DNA of 64,000 nucleotides from CAISDA01 sp050258555 (GCA_050258555.1 JBLMZA010000159.1:1-64000); one strand, 5' to 3'; numbered from the stretch's first letter, positions 36,022 to 44,956 are shown. Numbers and translations: made by a program. Notes: generated from the sequence alone by a model not told the origin.

Positions 36022-36042
36022 GAGAGGCAACAATCGACCACT

Positions 36043-36990
36043 ATGAAAACTGAAAAATTCATTCTACTGCTGATCTGCCTGATGTGCTGCGCGAATGCAT
36101 CATGGGGACAGAATAATTTCAAGAAGATCGGAACAGCGGGGTATGTGTTCCTGGAAATTCCCGTGACGGCCCGCGGTGCGGCCATGGGCGAAGCCACGCT
36201 CACGACGCTGCAGGGCGCGCTGAGCGTCTTCGACAACCCCGCGGCAACGGGACTGAACACCGACCGCCATTCATTCGGCGCCTCGTTCGCGGACTGGTTT
36301 GCCGAGACGCAGCACAAGGCCGCCGCGTATTCCTATAACGGCGCCGATCTCGGCGTCTTCACCGTCTCGGCGGTGCAGCTCGACTACGGCACCATGCAGG
36401 GCACGATCAGCCCGAGCGCCGACGCGACAGGTTCGTACATCATCACCGACGATTTCTCGGCGGACGGTCTTGCGCTCGGCGTGTCGTATGCGCGGCAGAT
36501 GACGGACAAATTTTCGTTCGGCGCGACGGTCAAGTATGTGCGCGAGAAGATTTCGGTTTACAAGTCGGACAACATGCTTTTCGATGCCGGCATCTACTAC
36601 AGCACAGGATATCATTCGCTCCGCATCGGCGGCGCGCTGAAAAATTTCGGCGTCGATGCGAAGTATCTGCAGGGCCTCTTCAAAATGCCGACGGAATTCC
36701 GGCTCGGGGCGTCGATGGATGCATTCGGCAGCGAGGCGAGCGATCATCGCCTGACCCTGGCGGTCGAAGCCACGCATCCGAGCGACAACGACGAACGGTT
36801 CAACGTCGGCGGCGAATACTGGTTCCAGAATTTCGTCGCCCTCAGGGGCGGATACAAATTCAATTACGACGAAGAGAAATGGACCGCCGGCGCCGGAGTC
36901 CGGTGGTCGGGACTCACGCTCGATGCGGCCTACGCCTCCTATGGACGGCTCGGCACGGTCGTCCGGTTTTCGCTCTCGGCGGGCATCTGA
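36043..36990 (+). CDS. PorV/PorQ family outer-membrane protein
   Basis: A 315-residue barrel protein of the PorV/PorQ family, which includes the T9SS shuttle PorV. A signal peptide (1-22) is followed by the family N-terminus GTAGYVFLEIPVTARGAAMG, the VFDNPAATGL segment, and repeated barrel strands through to the C-terminus (VVRFSLSAGI). It lies 21 bp after the large sorting-domain protein gene, which supports a role in handling such cargo. Which member of the family it is cannot be settled by eye. Confidence 0.86.
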   Translation: MKTEKFILLLICLMCCANASWGQNNFKKIGTAGYVFLEIPVTARGAAMGEATLTTLQGALSVFDNPAATGLNTDRHSFGASFADWFAETQHKAAAYSYNGADLGVFTVSAVQLDYGTMQGTISPSADATGSYIITDDFSADGLALGVSYARQMTDKFSFGATVKYVREKISVYKSDNMLFDAGIYYSTGYHSLRIGGALKNFGVDAKYLQGLFKMPTEFRLGASMDAFGSEASDHRLTLAVEATHPSDNDERFNVGGEYWFQNFVALRGGYKFNYDEEKWTAGAGVRWSGLTLDAAYASYGRLGTVVRFSLSAGI

Positions 36991-37022
36991 TGCCAATCAC
37001 TCAACTGATATCACTCTTACGT

Positions 37023-37883
37023 ATGAAAACTCGCGTTTTGATCTTGACACTCCTGTGCGCTGCAGCCGTGACGGCGGCATCGGCACAGGAACAGCAGAAA
37101 ATGTTTTCACTGAAGACGCTCACGGCAACCGGACAGGCGCTGTTTGGCGTCAGTCCCCGCTCGACGTTCCAATCGGGCAGCACGGGCATCGGCGGGGGAG
37201 CCGAAGCTCGTCTCCATCTGACAGGACCGATATCGCTCAGCCTTGAAGGCGGCTATCAGGACTATACGATCAAGCAGAAGAGTCCGGTCACCAACTGGAA
37301 CTGGGTTTACTGGCAGAAATATTACCGCAGCTACATCAACACCGACTGGCTGGGTTCCTATTCCTATTTCAACGGCACGCGCGTGAGGACTTCGACGCTC
37401 ACCGACGACCAGATCGTTTCGGGCACGCCGATCGTCCGCGAAGACAGCATCTATCAGGCCACGTTCAAGGCCGTGCAGACGATGAGCGTCATTCCGCTCG
37501 GCATCTCGGTCAATGCCGAAATTCCGGTCAACGCATGGCTCGTCCCGTTTGTGGGAGCCGGCGCGAGCGTCTATCTGTACGAGCGCACCATGTATCTTGA
37601 CGAGCACTGGACAAAGCGCGCCAGGCCCGATGCCGGCATCGACAGCGGCCGCGTCTACCCGTTTGAATATGATTTCCGGAATTTTGCGACGCCGATCAGG
37701 GGAGAGGTCTATGCCGTCTCGGCAAAAGCAGGAGCCGATCTGCTCGTCTCGCGTCTGATCGGGTTCCGTTTCACGGCGCAGTATCAGGGCATCATCGATG
37801 CCGCAGGCGGCGCCTCTGCCGCCAGGAATTTCCCGTTCCGCGGCACCTTTGCCGCCACACTGGGACTCGTCATACGCTACTGA
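37023..37883 (+). CDS. Outer-membrane beta-barrel protein, function unknown
   Basis: A 286-residue protein with a signal peptide (residues 1-21, ending SAQ) and alternating barrel-type strands, including many aromatic residues (NWNWVYWQKYYRSYI) and a terminal LVIRY. I do not recognise a family. It is 32 bp after the PorV-like gene on the same strand and is probably part of the envelope cluster. The frame is open upstream into the PorV-like gene, but the ATG at 37023 starts the signal peptide. Confidence 0.68.
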   Translation: MKTRVLILTLLCAAAVTAASAQEQQKMFSLKTLTATGQALFGVSPRSTFQSGSTGIGGGAEARLHLTGPISLSLEGGYQDYTIKQKSPVTNWNWVYWQKYYRSYINTDWLGSYSYFNGTRVRTSTLTDDQIVSGTPIVREDSIYQATFKAVQTMSVIPLGISVNAEIPVNAWLVPFVGAGASVYLYERTMYLDEHWTKRARPDAGIDSGRVYPFEYDFRNFATPIRGEVYAVSAKAGADLLVSRLIGFRFTAQYQGIIDAAGGASAARNFPFRGTFAATLGLVIRY

Positions 37884-37898
37884 GAGTTGTTATTCTGC

Positions 37899-37922
37899 GG
37901 GGCCAAGCGCGCAGCTTCGCCC
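37899..37922. repeat. Diverged copy of the palindromic repeat
   Basis: GGGGCCAAGC-GCGCA-GCTTCGCCC keeps both arms of the 23-bp repeat with one stem mismatch and a longer loop. It lies between two barrel genes, again intergenic. Confidence 0.5.
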
Positions 37923-37954
37923 TCGACACTGTGCACACATAAATTCTGATTGCC

Positions 37955-38587
37955 ATGAATAAACGATTGTTCATCATCCTTTTCCTGCTTTGTTCCTTCA
38001 CCTCCGCGCATGCGCAGACCGCAGGCAGTTATTACGTCGCGGCGCGCGGCATGTATTCCGCGCCCATCGGTTCGCTTGGCGACTGGTTCAAGCCCGCCAC
38101 AGGCGTGCAGATCGCCTTCGGCACGCGCAGCGAATCGGATCTCACATGGGAATTCAACGCCGAAATGATGACCTATTCGAAGCCGAATACGGGCAAATTG
38201 TATTATCCCGATCTCGATCTGAAGCTCGAGCTGTTCGGCCTTGGCGCCCAGGTCGATTACGCGATCACCACTCAGTCCATGGTGACGCCCTACGTCACGG
38301 CAGGCGCGGCGTTCTACCGATGGCTGGGCACGCGCGGTCGGCATGCGCTCGACTCGGCGCAGACGCAGATCGTATGGGAATTGAAGCAGAACGACTGGAG
38401 CGCGGGATTCAATGCCGGTATCGGCGTCAATGTCGCCGTCACATCGGCGCTCTCAATCGACGCATCGGCACGCTATCACATCGTCAACGGCGAACTCTGG
38501 CCGGCGCTTGCTCTTCGGCTCGAGAATGTCAGCGGATTCCAGTCGCTTCGGACCTCCGTCGGCCTCAAATACGAATTCGAATTCTGA
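37955..38587 (+). CDS. Small outer-membrane beta-barrel protein
   Basis: A 210-residue protein with a signal peptide (1-21, ending AHAQ) and an eight-strand-type barrel: GSYYVAARGMYSAPIGSLGDW, then alternating strands, ending in the aromatic pattern LKYEFEF. Such small barrels are common in Bacteroidota; function cannot be assigned. It closes the envelope cluster that begins at 30936 and is followed by a terminator. Confidence 0.75.
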   Translation: MNKRLFIILFLLCSFTSAHAQTAGSYYVAARGMYSAPIGSLGDWFKPATGVQIAFGTRSESDLTWEFNAEMMTYSKPNTGKLYYPDLDLKLELFGLGAQVDYAITTQSMVTPYVTAGAAFYRWLGTRGRHALDSAQTQIVWELKQNDWSAGFNAGIGVNVAVTSALSIDASARYHIVNGELWPALALRLENVSGFQSLRTSVGLKYEFEF

Positions 38588-38648
38588 TCCGGCATCCGGA
38601 CCTCGGCGCAGCAAGAGGCGCCGTCGGGCTCAGTTGGAGAAGATGCAT

Positions 38649-38685
38649 AACGGCTTCCTGAAAGAGAAGAAGGGAAGCCGTTTTT
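38649..38685 (+). terminator. Rho-independent terminator after the small barrel gene
   Basis: Ten-base arms AACGGCTTCC (38649-38658) and GGAAGCCGTT (38673-38682), followed by TTTT. Confidence 0.9.
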
Positions 38686-38774
38686 CATGTACATTTTTTC
38701 TCTATGAAGTCTCGCCCGTATTTCGTATTTTTTAAAAAGATTATCAAACATCATAGAACGGACTTTGATCATTC

Positions 38775-39920
38775 ATGCTCACACCCATCGTAGAACCGGA
38801 GCAAAGTGCCATTCTGATTGTCGATGACGAAGACGCCAATGCGGGTGCCATCAGCGCCATTTTGTGTCATGAAGGATTCAAAACCTTTTCAGCCGGCACC
38901 GGCATGGAGGCGCTTGCGATCCTTGCCGGCGAACAGGTGGATCTGGTGCTGCTCGATATCGTACTGCCGGATATCGACGGATTCGAGGTGCTGGCGCGCC
39001 TGAGAGCGGTTCCGCGGACGAAAGAAACTGCGGTCATCTTCCTGAGCGGAAACATGCGCGATCCTGCATCGATCGAGAAGGGATTCAGTCTCGGCGTCAA
39101 CGAGTATCTGGTGAAACCCATCGAGCCGGCGGAACTTCTGGTCCGTGTCCGGTCACTGCTGCGCCTGCGGTACGCCGAAAAGCGATGGCGCCAGCTCAAC
39201 GCCGATTTCATATCGATGCTTGTGCACGATCTGAGAGGTCCGCTGACCGCCGTGCATGCCTTCACGCGGCTGATGAACGAGGATGCCGAACTGACCGAGG
39301 CCGCGCGCAGCGAAATGCTCCGTCTGATGGACAGTTCATGCAACCACATGCTGGACATCATCAACGACATTCTGGACCTGTCGAAGCTTGAAGCGGATTA
39401 CGTGCGGCTCAACACCACCGACATCGATCTGCGGAAAATCGTAAACGAGACCATCGGCCGCATGAAGCCGCTCGCGCTGAAAAAGTCGATACATGTTTCC
39501 ACCGAATACATCGATGCGGCGCGCCTTGTGAAAGCCGATCCGAAGAAACTCGAGCAGGTGATGGAGAACCTGATCGGCAACGCCATAAAATTCACCGCAA
39601 GCGAAGGAAGCATCGCCATTACCGTCCGGTTTGCGGCCGGCCCGGAGGATCTGCCCGATACGCCCGTGACGTTTTTCCCGTCGATGGTGGTTTCTGTCGC
39701 CGACACCGGAGCGGGCATACCGGACGAGGACCAGCATCTGCTCTTCGACAAGTACCGGCAGGTGAAGACGGACAAATTGCGGACGGAAAAGGGAACCGGC
39801 CTCGGACTGGCAATCTGCAAAAAGATCATCGAAGCTCATGACGGCCAGATCTGGCTCAGAAGCAAAGTCGATGTGGGAACCACCATCTTCTTTGCGCTGC
39901 CGATCGGCGACGGTCAATAG
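38775..39920 (+). CDS. Response-regulator / histidine-kinase hybrid (REC-HisKA-HATPase)
   Basis: A 381-residue signalling protein with a receiver domain first (residues 10-128: acidic pair in IVDDED, phospho-acceptor D61 in LLDIVLPDIDGF, K114 in YLVKP), then a dimerisation/phosphotransfer helix pair with H151 in MLVHDLRGPL, then the ATP-binding domain with the N box ENLIGNAIKFT, G1 DTGAGIP and G2 GTGLGLAI. There is no transmembrane or sensor domain, so its input must come through phosphorylation of the receiver by another kinase or through a partner. No response regulator gene lies next to it. It probably acts in the cytosol. Confidence 0.93.
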   Translation: MLTPIVEPEQSAILIVDDEDANAGAISAILCHEGFKTFSAGTGMEALAILAGEQVDLVLLDIVLPDIDGFEVLARLRAVPRTKETAVIFLSGNMRDPASIEKGFSLGVNEYLVKPIEPAELLVRVRSLLRLRYAEKRWRQLNADFISMLVHDLRGPLTAVHAFTRLMNEDAELTEAARSEMLRLMDSSCNHMLDIINDILDLSKLEADYVRLNTTDIDLRKIVNETIGRMKPLALKKSIHVSTEYIDAARLVKADPKKLEQVMENLIGNAIKFTASEGSIAITVRFAAGPEDLPDTPVTFFPSMVVSVADTGAGIPDEDQHLLFDKYRQVKTDKLRTEKGTGLGLAICKKIIEAHDGQIWLRSKVDVGTTIFFALPIGDGQ

Positions 39921-39997
39921 CATGCCGTTCAACCTTTGCAATGCGATGCCGGCCGATACGGCGCCGGCGCACACTCATCACTCTTCAATTATCAATT

Positions 39998-40909
39998 ATG
40001 ATTTCGTTTATTGTTCATGGCGGTGCATGGGATATCCCCGATAACCTGCTGGAAGCGCATCGCAGCGGCGTTTCGCGCGCACTGCAGATCGGATGGGAAC
40101 TGTTGTCGGGCGGAGCAAGCGCCGTCGATGCCGTCGAAAAGGCCATCAATTATCTTGAAGACGATCCGACGTTCGATGCGGGACGCGGATCGTTCGTGAA
40201 CGCCGCGGGTGAAATCGAGCTCGATGCGAGCATCATGAACGGTTCCACATACCGCTGCGGCGCCGTGGCATCCGTCCAGAATATCCGCTATCCCATTTCT
40301 CTCGCCCGTCTGGTGATGGACCGGAGCGAGCATGTGCTTCTTTCAGGGAAAGGGGCCGTGCAGTTCGGAGCGGAAAACGGCATCGCGCAATGCTCGAGCG
40401 ACGACCTGCTGGTGGGGCGCGAGCTCGAGCGGTGGAAAGAACTGCTGAAGCAGAAAAACTATTCGACGAAAGATTCGTTCCGGAAAAGAACGGACCTGCC
40501 GTCCGACACCGTCGGCTGCATCGCCATCGATGCGAACGGCGTGCTTGCAGCCGGCACATCGACCGGCGGCACGCCGAACAAATATCCGGGCCGCGTGGGC
40601 GATTCGCCTCTGATCGGATGCGGCACCTATGCAGACAGCGCCATCGGCGGCGTCTCGTGCACGGGCTGGGGCGAGGCGATCATCAAGGTCGTGCTTGCCA
40701 AGACCATTGTGGGACTGCTTGAAGTCAACGGCGGCAATGTCCAGGCTGCGGCCGACGAGGGCATCGCCCGGCTCGAGAAGAAGGCGGAAGGCTTCGGCGG
40801 CGTGATCGTGCTCAACAGCAAGGGAGAACCCGCCTTTTCCTATAACACGCCGCGAATGGCGCGCGCCTACCGGACGGCATCGATGAGCGATGCGTATGCG
40901 GAAGTGTAA
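39998..40909 (+). CDS. Isoaspartyl peptidase / L-asparaginase (Ntn-hydrolase)
   Basis: A 303-residue plant-type asparaginase that cuts itself to expose a catalytic threonine and then removes isoaspartyl residues or hydrolyses asparagine. The N-terminal VHGGAWDIP and DPTFDAGRGSFVNAAGEIELDASIM blocks, the nucleophile T171 in SDTVGCIAID, and the following GTSTGGTPNKYPGRVGDSPLIGCGTYAD (shown here only as a region, residues 185-212) match the family. The frame is open upstream; the ATG at 39998 matches the family start. It has no signal peptide. Spacing suggests it may head a unit with the following rsmB-like gene. Confidence 0.93.
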   Translation: MISFIVHGGAWDIPDNLLEAHRSGVSRALQIGWELLSGGASAVDAVEKAINYLEDDPTFDAGRGSFVNAAGEIELDASIMNGSTYRCGAVASVQNIRYPISLARLVMDRSEHVLLSGKGAVQFGAENGIAQCSSDDLLVGRELERWKELLKQKNYSTKDSFRKRTDLPSDTVGCIAIDANGVLAAGTSTGGTPNKYPGRVGDSPLIGCGTYADSAIGGVSCTGWGEAIIKVVLAKTIVGLLEVNGGNVQAAADEGIARLEKKAEGFGGVIVLNSKGEPAFSYNTPRMARAYRTASMSDAYAEV

Positions 40910-40930
40910 GAAGAGGGGACCGGACAACGC

Positions 40931-42253
40931 GTGAAACTTTCTTCGCTGATAGGACATGCAATCGAGGCTGCGCTCGGCATCGAACACGAGCAGCGGCCCG
41001 CTGATTCACTGATCGATTCATTTTTTCGTTCACGAAAATACCTCGGATCGCATGACCGCCGCTTCATCGCGGAAACGGTCTACGGCATGCTGAGATGGAA
41101 GCTCACCCTCGATGCGATCGTCGAGCGCGCCGTTCCGGCCGAAGCGCGCATGGGGCGCGATCTTTTTTCGTCGAATCTCATCACGTACCGCTGCGCGGCG
41201 TATCTTCTGCGTTCGGTGCGGCATGATGCCGCCGAGCTCGCACAGGAGTTCCCGGAATCCGCGCGCGCATCTGTCATGGAAATCGCAGCCCACGCGGACG
41301 ATGCAGTCGCCGTCGACGATCCCGTTCAGGGACTTTCGTATGCGGAATCGTTTCCCGAATGGATGGCGGCGCAATGGATCGGCCGCTACGGCCGGGAAGA
41401 AGCGGTGAAGCTCTGCCATGCGCTGAACGAAAATGCGCCGGTCACGCTGCGTGTGAACACCATCAAGGCCACGGTTGAAGAATGCCGCGCCGCGCTCAGC
41501 CGCGAAGGCGTGGAATCGGAACCGACGAAGCTGTCTCCGTTCGGATTGAACCTCCGGCGGCGCATCAATGTGTTCCAGCTCGCCGCATTCAAGGAGGGAC
41601 TCTTCGAAGTGCAGGATGAGGGAAGCCAGCTCCTGGCTCTCCTTGTCGATCCGAAACCTTCGGCGAAGGTCGTGGATGCCTGCGCCGGCGCCGGCGGCAA
41701 GACGCTTGCGCTCGGAGCGGTGATGAAGAACCGCGGCGTGATCTATTCGATGGATGTGCACACCGGCAGGCTCGAAGAGCTGCGGAAGCGCCTCCGACGC
41801 AGCGGCGCCGATACGGTGCGCGTTCGCGTGGTGGACGGAGAGACGCTGCCGGATGATCTCGCCGGCATCGCCGATAATGTGCTGGTGGACGCGCCATGCT
41901 CGGGACTCGGCACCATCCGCCGGAATCCCGGCATGAAGTGGAGCGTCACGCCCCAGGTTGTTGAAGAGATCAGCATGAAGCAGCATCGGATCCTCGATCT
42001 GTATTCGAAAGCCGTCAAACCCTGCGGCATTCTCGTCTATGCCACATGCACGACGATGAAGGCGGAAAATGAGGATGTGGTCGAAGCGTTTCTCGCAGCG
42101 CATCCCGAATTCACGCTCGAGGATCCGGCGAAGCGCCTCGCGCGCTACGGTCTCGAGACGCTCGTCGACAGTCACTATTTCCAGCTGCTTCCTCACCGGC
42201 ATGACACGGATGGATTCTTTGCAGCCGTCATGAAAAAAACAGGAACCGTATGA
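40931..42253 (+). CDS. RsmB/NSUN-type RNA (cytosine-C5) methyltransferase, second paralogue
   Basis: A 440-residue methyltransferase related to RsmB. The C-terminal Rossmann half is intact: VDACAGAGGKTL for SAM binding, DAPCSGLG with C323, and YATCTTMKAEN with the catalytic C373. The N-terminal part follows the RsmB plan (ETVYGMLRWKLTLD) but is degenerate compared with the copy at 12464. The target could be another cytosine in rRNA or a tRNA. The start is a GTG at 40931. It overlaps the next gene by 4 bases (ATGA). Confidence 0.86.
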   Translation: MKLSSLIGHAIEAALGIEHEQRPADSLIDSFFRSRKYLGSHDRRFIAETVYGMLRWKLTLDAIVERAVPAEARMGRDLFSSNLITYRCAAYLLRSVRHDAAELAQEFPESARASVMEIAAHADDAVAVDDPVQGLSYAESFPEWMAAQWIGRYGREEAVKLCHALNENAPVTLRVNTIKATVEECRAALSREGVESEPTKLSPFGLNLRRRINVFQLAAFKEGLFEVQDEGSQLLALLVDPKPSAKVVDACAGAGGKTLALGAVMKNRGVIYSMDVHTGRLEELRKRLRRSGADTVRVRVVDGETLPDDLAGIADNVLVDAPCSGLGTIRRNPGMKWSVTPQVVEEISMKQHRILDLYSKAVKPCGILVYATCTTMKAENEDVVEAFLAAHPEFTLEDPAKRLARYGLETLVDSHYFQLLPHRHDTDGFFAAVMKKTGTV

Positions 42254-42768
42254 AAACATTCTCGATCGCTCTTGTCATCGCATTGTTCGCGCTTTCCGGC
42301 TGCTCGAAAGAATCGGAACAGTCGCTGTGGAAAAAAGTCGAAGCCTCGCGCGCCGGCAACAATTCCGATTCCACCATCCAGGTCTGCCGGCAGATCATCG
42401 CAGACTATCCCTCGGGTAAGTTCGCTCCCGGCGCGCTCTATATGATCGCCGAGACGTACTACCGCGGCAAGCACGATCCGCGAACCGCAACGGGCTACTA
42501 CCGGGATTTCATCGCGAAATATCCCGATCTCGTGCAGACGCCGGTCGCGATGTTCCTGATCGGATTCATCTACAACAACGACCTCGGCAATCCCGACAGC
42601 GCGAAGATCGGCTATGAGCAGTTTCTGCAAAAGTATCCGAACCATGAACTGGCGAAATCGGCGCAGTTCGAACTCGAGAATCTCGGCAAGACGGCCGATG
42701 AGATTCTGAAAGACAAACAGCCTTCGGCGAAAGCGGGCGGACGCAGCGAGGGCGTCAGGCGAAAATAA
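42250..42768 (+). CDS. TPR-type lipoprotein
   Basis: A 172-residue lipoprotein with the lipobox LSGC (modified C18) and three tetratricopeptide-like helical repeats with the pattern CRQIIADYPSGKFAPGALYM, YRDFIAKYPDLVQTPVAMFL and YEQFLQKYPNHELAKSAQFE. Similar short TPR lipoproteins (YbgF- or BamD-like) work in envelope assembly, but the exact role is unknown. The C-terminus is Lys- and Arg-rich. It overlaps the methyltransferase by 4 bases and is followed 16 bp later by the DUF58 gene. Confidence 0.8.
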   Translation: MKTFSIALVIALFALSGCSKESEQSLWKKVEASRAGNNSDSTIQVCRQIIADYPSGKFAPGALYMIAETYYRGKHDPRTATGYYRDFIAKYPDLVQTPVAMFLIGFIYNNDLGNPDSAKIGYEQFLQKYPNHELAKSAQFELENLGKTADEILKDKQPSAKAGGRSEGVRRK

Positions 42769-42784
42769 CAGCGGGGAGAATGGT

Positions 42785-43702
42785 GTGGCCGAACAAGCGC
42801 TGACATATCTGCAGCCCGGCGTCGTCTCGAAGCTCTCAAATATGGAGCTGCGTGCGCGCATGGTGGTGGAAGGCTTCATCACCGGTCTTCACAAGAGTCC
42901 GTACCATGGATTCTCGGTGGAGTTTGCCGAACACCGGCAGTACATGCCGGGGGACGAGATCAGGCGCATCGACTGGAAGGTCTACGGAAAGACGGACCGC
43001 TATTACATCAAGCAGTACGAGGAGGAGACGAATCTCAAGTCGTACATCGTGCTCGACGCCAGCAAATCGATGTCGTTCTCCTCGGCCAGGCATGGGTCTT
43101 CCGATGTGCCGATCACGAAAAGCGCATACGCCTCGTACATCGCCGCATCCCTTGCCTACCTGATGATCCAGCAGCGCGATGCCGTCGGACTGATGACGTA
43201 CGACGATGCGATCCGCTCCATCATTCCCCCGCATGCCACAAAAGGCCATCTGCGACGCATCCTGATCGAACTCGAGCAGCTCGAGACCTCGAACCGGACG
43301 AAGACGGGGTTTGCGCTCCACCGGCTTGCCGAACGCATGACGCGGCGCGGACTGGTGATCGTGCTGAGCGATCTGTTTGACGATCCGGCTCAGGTGCTCG
43401 CCGCGCTGAAGCATTTCCGGCACAATCACCATGATGTGCTCGTCATGCAGATCCTCGATCCGCTCGAGCAGAGCTTCGCCTTCGGCAGCGATGCGCTCTT
43501 CCGGGATGTGGAGACGGGGGACCAGCTGGCCACGCAGCCGTATCAGATACAGCGCGCGTATCAGAGAGAGATGAAGGAATTCCTCGACCGCTACAAGCGG
43601 GAATGCCGCGAGAACAACATCGACTACGTCCTGCTCGACACGTCGACCCCGTTCGACATGGCGCTTGTCAACTACCTGAACAAGAGGAAGCGCATTGGTT
43701 GA
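42785..43702 (+). CDS. DUF58 domain protein with von Willebrand A-type fold
   Basis: A 305-residue DUF58 protein, the usual partner of MoxR-type AAA+ ATPases. The conserved GxSxEFAEHRQYMPGDEIRRIDWKVYG block is at about 42-68 (only the second half is quoted: GDEIRRIDWKVYG), followed by the metal-binding DASKSMS of the VWA fold, and LVIVLSDLFDD. There is no MoxR gene in the window, which is unusual. The start is a GTG with a GGGGAG ribosome site. It overlaps the following methyltransferase gene by 8 bases. Confidence 0.9.
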   Translation: MAEQALTYLQPGVVSKLSNMELRARMVVEGFITGLHKSPYHGFSVEFAEHRQYMPGDEIRRIDWKVYGKTDRYYIKQYEEETNLKSYIVLDASKSMSFSSARHGSSDVPITKSAYASYIAASLAYLMIQQRDAVGLMTYDDAIRSIIPPHATKGHLRRILIELEQLETSNRTKTGFALHRLAERMTRRGLVIVLSDLFDDPAQVLAALKHFRHNHHDVLVMQILDPLEQSFAFGSDALFRDVETGDQLATQPYQIQRAYQREMKEFLDRYKRECRENNIDYVLLDTSTPFDMALVNYLNKRKRIG

Positions 43703-44246
43703 ATTCAAAGATGAGTACCGCATACTCGATGTCGGCTGCGGGATGAGAAAGAGGGAAGGAGCAGTGGGCATCGATGTCAATCCGAGATCGGATGCCGACG
43801 TCGTCCACGATTTGAACATCACGCCGTATCCCTTCGTCTCGAATCACTTCGACGAAATCTGGTGCGACAATGTGCTCGAGCATCTGGACAACGTCGTGAA
43901 AGTGATGGCGGAGCTTCACCGCATCGCAAAACCTTCGGCCAGACTCACCATCATCGTTCCGTTCTATCCTCACCGTCAGGCGAACACCGATCCGACGCAT
44001 CTGCATTGGTTCGGTTTCCATTCGTTCGATTACTTCACCTCCGGCAATTCCTATGCCGACTTCCGGTATTCCGGAGTCCGCTACGATCTGCTGTCGGCCG
44101 AATACGAACGCGGACGTACGCCGCAGCACTGGCTCGACCGGATGATCAAGCGCTTCGCGAACCGGCATCCGGATCTCTACGAGAACCGCTTCGCCAATCT
44201 GTTTCCGCTGCGTTCTCTTACATTCGTCCTCAAAGCCGTGAAGTAG
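43695..44246 (+). CDS. Class I SAM-dependent methyltransferase
   Basis: A 183-residue small methyltransferase with the SAM-binding ILDVGCGMRKREGAVGIDVNP (residues near 10-30), the FDEIWCDNVLEHLDN segment and LTIIVPFYPH, as in the Methyltransf_11 group. The substrate is not readable; the fold is used on lipids, quinones, sugars and proteins. The start is a TTG at 43695 with an AGAGGAAG ribosome site inside the end of the DUF58 gene, so translation is coupled. Confidence 0.82.
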   Translation: MVEFKDEYRILDVGCGMRKREGAVGIDVNPRSDADVVHDLNITPYPFVSNHFDEIWCDNVLEHLDNVVKVMAELHRIAKPSARLTIIVPFYPHRQANTDPTHLHWFGFHSFDYFTSGNSYADFRYSGVRYDLLSAEYERGRTPQHWLDRMIKRFANRHPDLYENRFANLFPLRSLTFVLKAVK

Positions 44247-44286
44247 CACGCCCTTGCGCGCAGCGGGGGAAGCCGCGTGCAAGGAC

Positions 44287-44327
44287 AAAAAAAAACGGCG
44301 AGCGCAGCATGGAGTCTGCGCGCGCCG
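44287..44327 (-). terminator. Rho-independent terminator for the cytochrome c gene
   Basis: On the minus strand, 12-base arms (44327-44316 and 44307-44296, one mismatch) are followed by a run of nine T. It lies 25 bp beyond the stop of the cytochrome gene. Confidence 0.88.
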
Positions 44328-44351
44328 GGCATCAATCGTTCGGGAAGGATC

Positions 44352-44765
44352 TTACTTTTTCTCTTTGGGGCTTTTCGATTCCTTCGTGTCCTTCATTTCC
44401 TTCATGTCCTTGGTGTCCTTCTTCGTCTTCAGTCCCTCGAGGTAGGACGCCAGTTCCTTCAGATCGGTTTCGGAGCCGCTGAATTTCATTCCATGCTTCT
44501 TGCCGTGCAGGTCCGTTTCCTTCTTCAGATATTTTTCGATATCATCGGCCTTCATGTCAGCGCCCACGGCGGAGAGGTCGGGGGGACCGGCTTTCGTGAC
44601 GGCGCCTTTTTTGGCGATGCCATCCGACTGGATGGAATGGCATTGGTTGCATTTCTTGTCAAGGAATACCTGCTTTCCCTTCGGCGTGTCTTTCGACGAA
44701 GAATCTTCCGCCCAGGCCGTGCCGATGACGAAAAGGCTGACGAGCAACGCAAGTGTGAGTTTCAT
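44352..44765 (-). CDS. Small c-type cytochrome with Lys-rich tail
   Basis: A 137-residue exported monohaem cytochrome c, an electron carrier in the periplasm. The signal peptide (1-19, ending AWA) is followed by the haem motif CNQCH near residues 39-43, with an upstream KGKQVFLDKKC, and later the probable Met ligand in KHGMKFSG. The last 25 residues are a charged tail of KD, KE and KS steps (KKDTKDMKEMKDTKESKSPK). A perfect AAGGAGGAAAG ribosome site precedes the ATG, and a promoter and terminator frame it as a single-gene unit. Confidence 0.9.
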   Translation of the reverse strand: MKLTLALLVSLFVIGTAWAEDSSSKDTPKGKQVFLDKKCNQCHSIQSDGIAKKGAVTKAGPPDLSAVGADMKADDIEKYLKKETDLHGKKHGMKFSGSETDLKELASYLEGLKTKKDTKDMKEMKDTKESKSPKEKK

Positions 44766-44859
44766 GTGTCTTTCCTCCTTAGATTGTGTGAATGGTCTCT
44801 TCCGGTCCGTGACGCAATGGAACCCGGCGTTGATGGAGCCTGTGCGATCCAATGATAGT

Positions 44860-44890
44860 GGAATATACAATGACGGAGACTGACAAGCAA
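44860..44890 (-). promoter_or_regulatory. Bacteroidota-type promoter for the cytochrome c gene
   Basis: On the minus strand TTTG (TTG at 44890-44888), 20 bp, TATATTCC at 44867-44860. Predicted leader is about 90 nt. Confidence 0.75.
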
Positions 44891-44956
44891 AGGAATAATT
44901 AAGAGAAAATTGTCCGACATGAACGATTCAGGCGGCCGCCGGGCGTCGGGGCGGAC

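Noticed and set aside
33934..36033. 699-codon minus-strand frame opposite the sorting-domain protein gene
   Set aside because: Same kind of shadow frame; no start signal and no family character.
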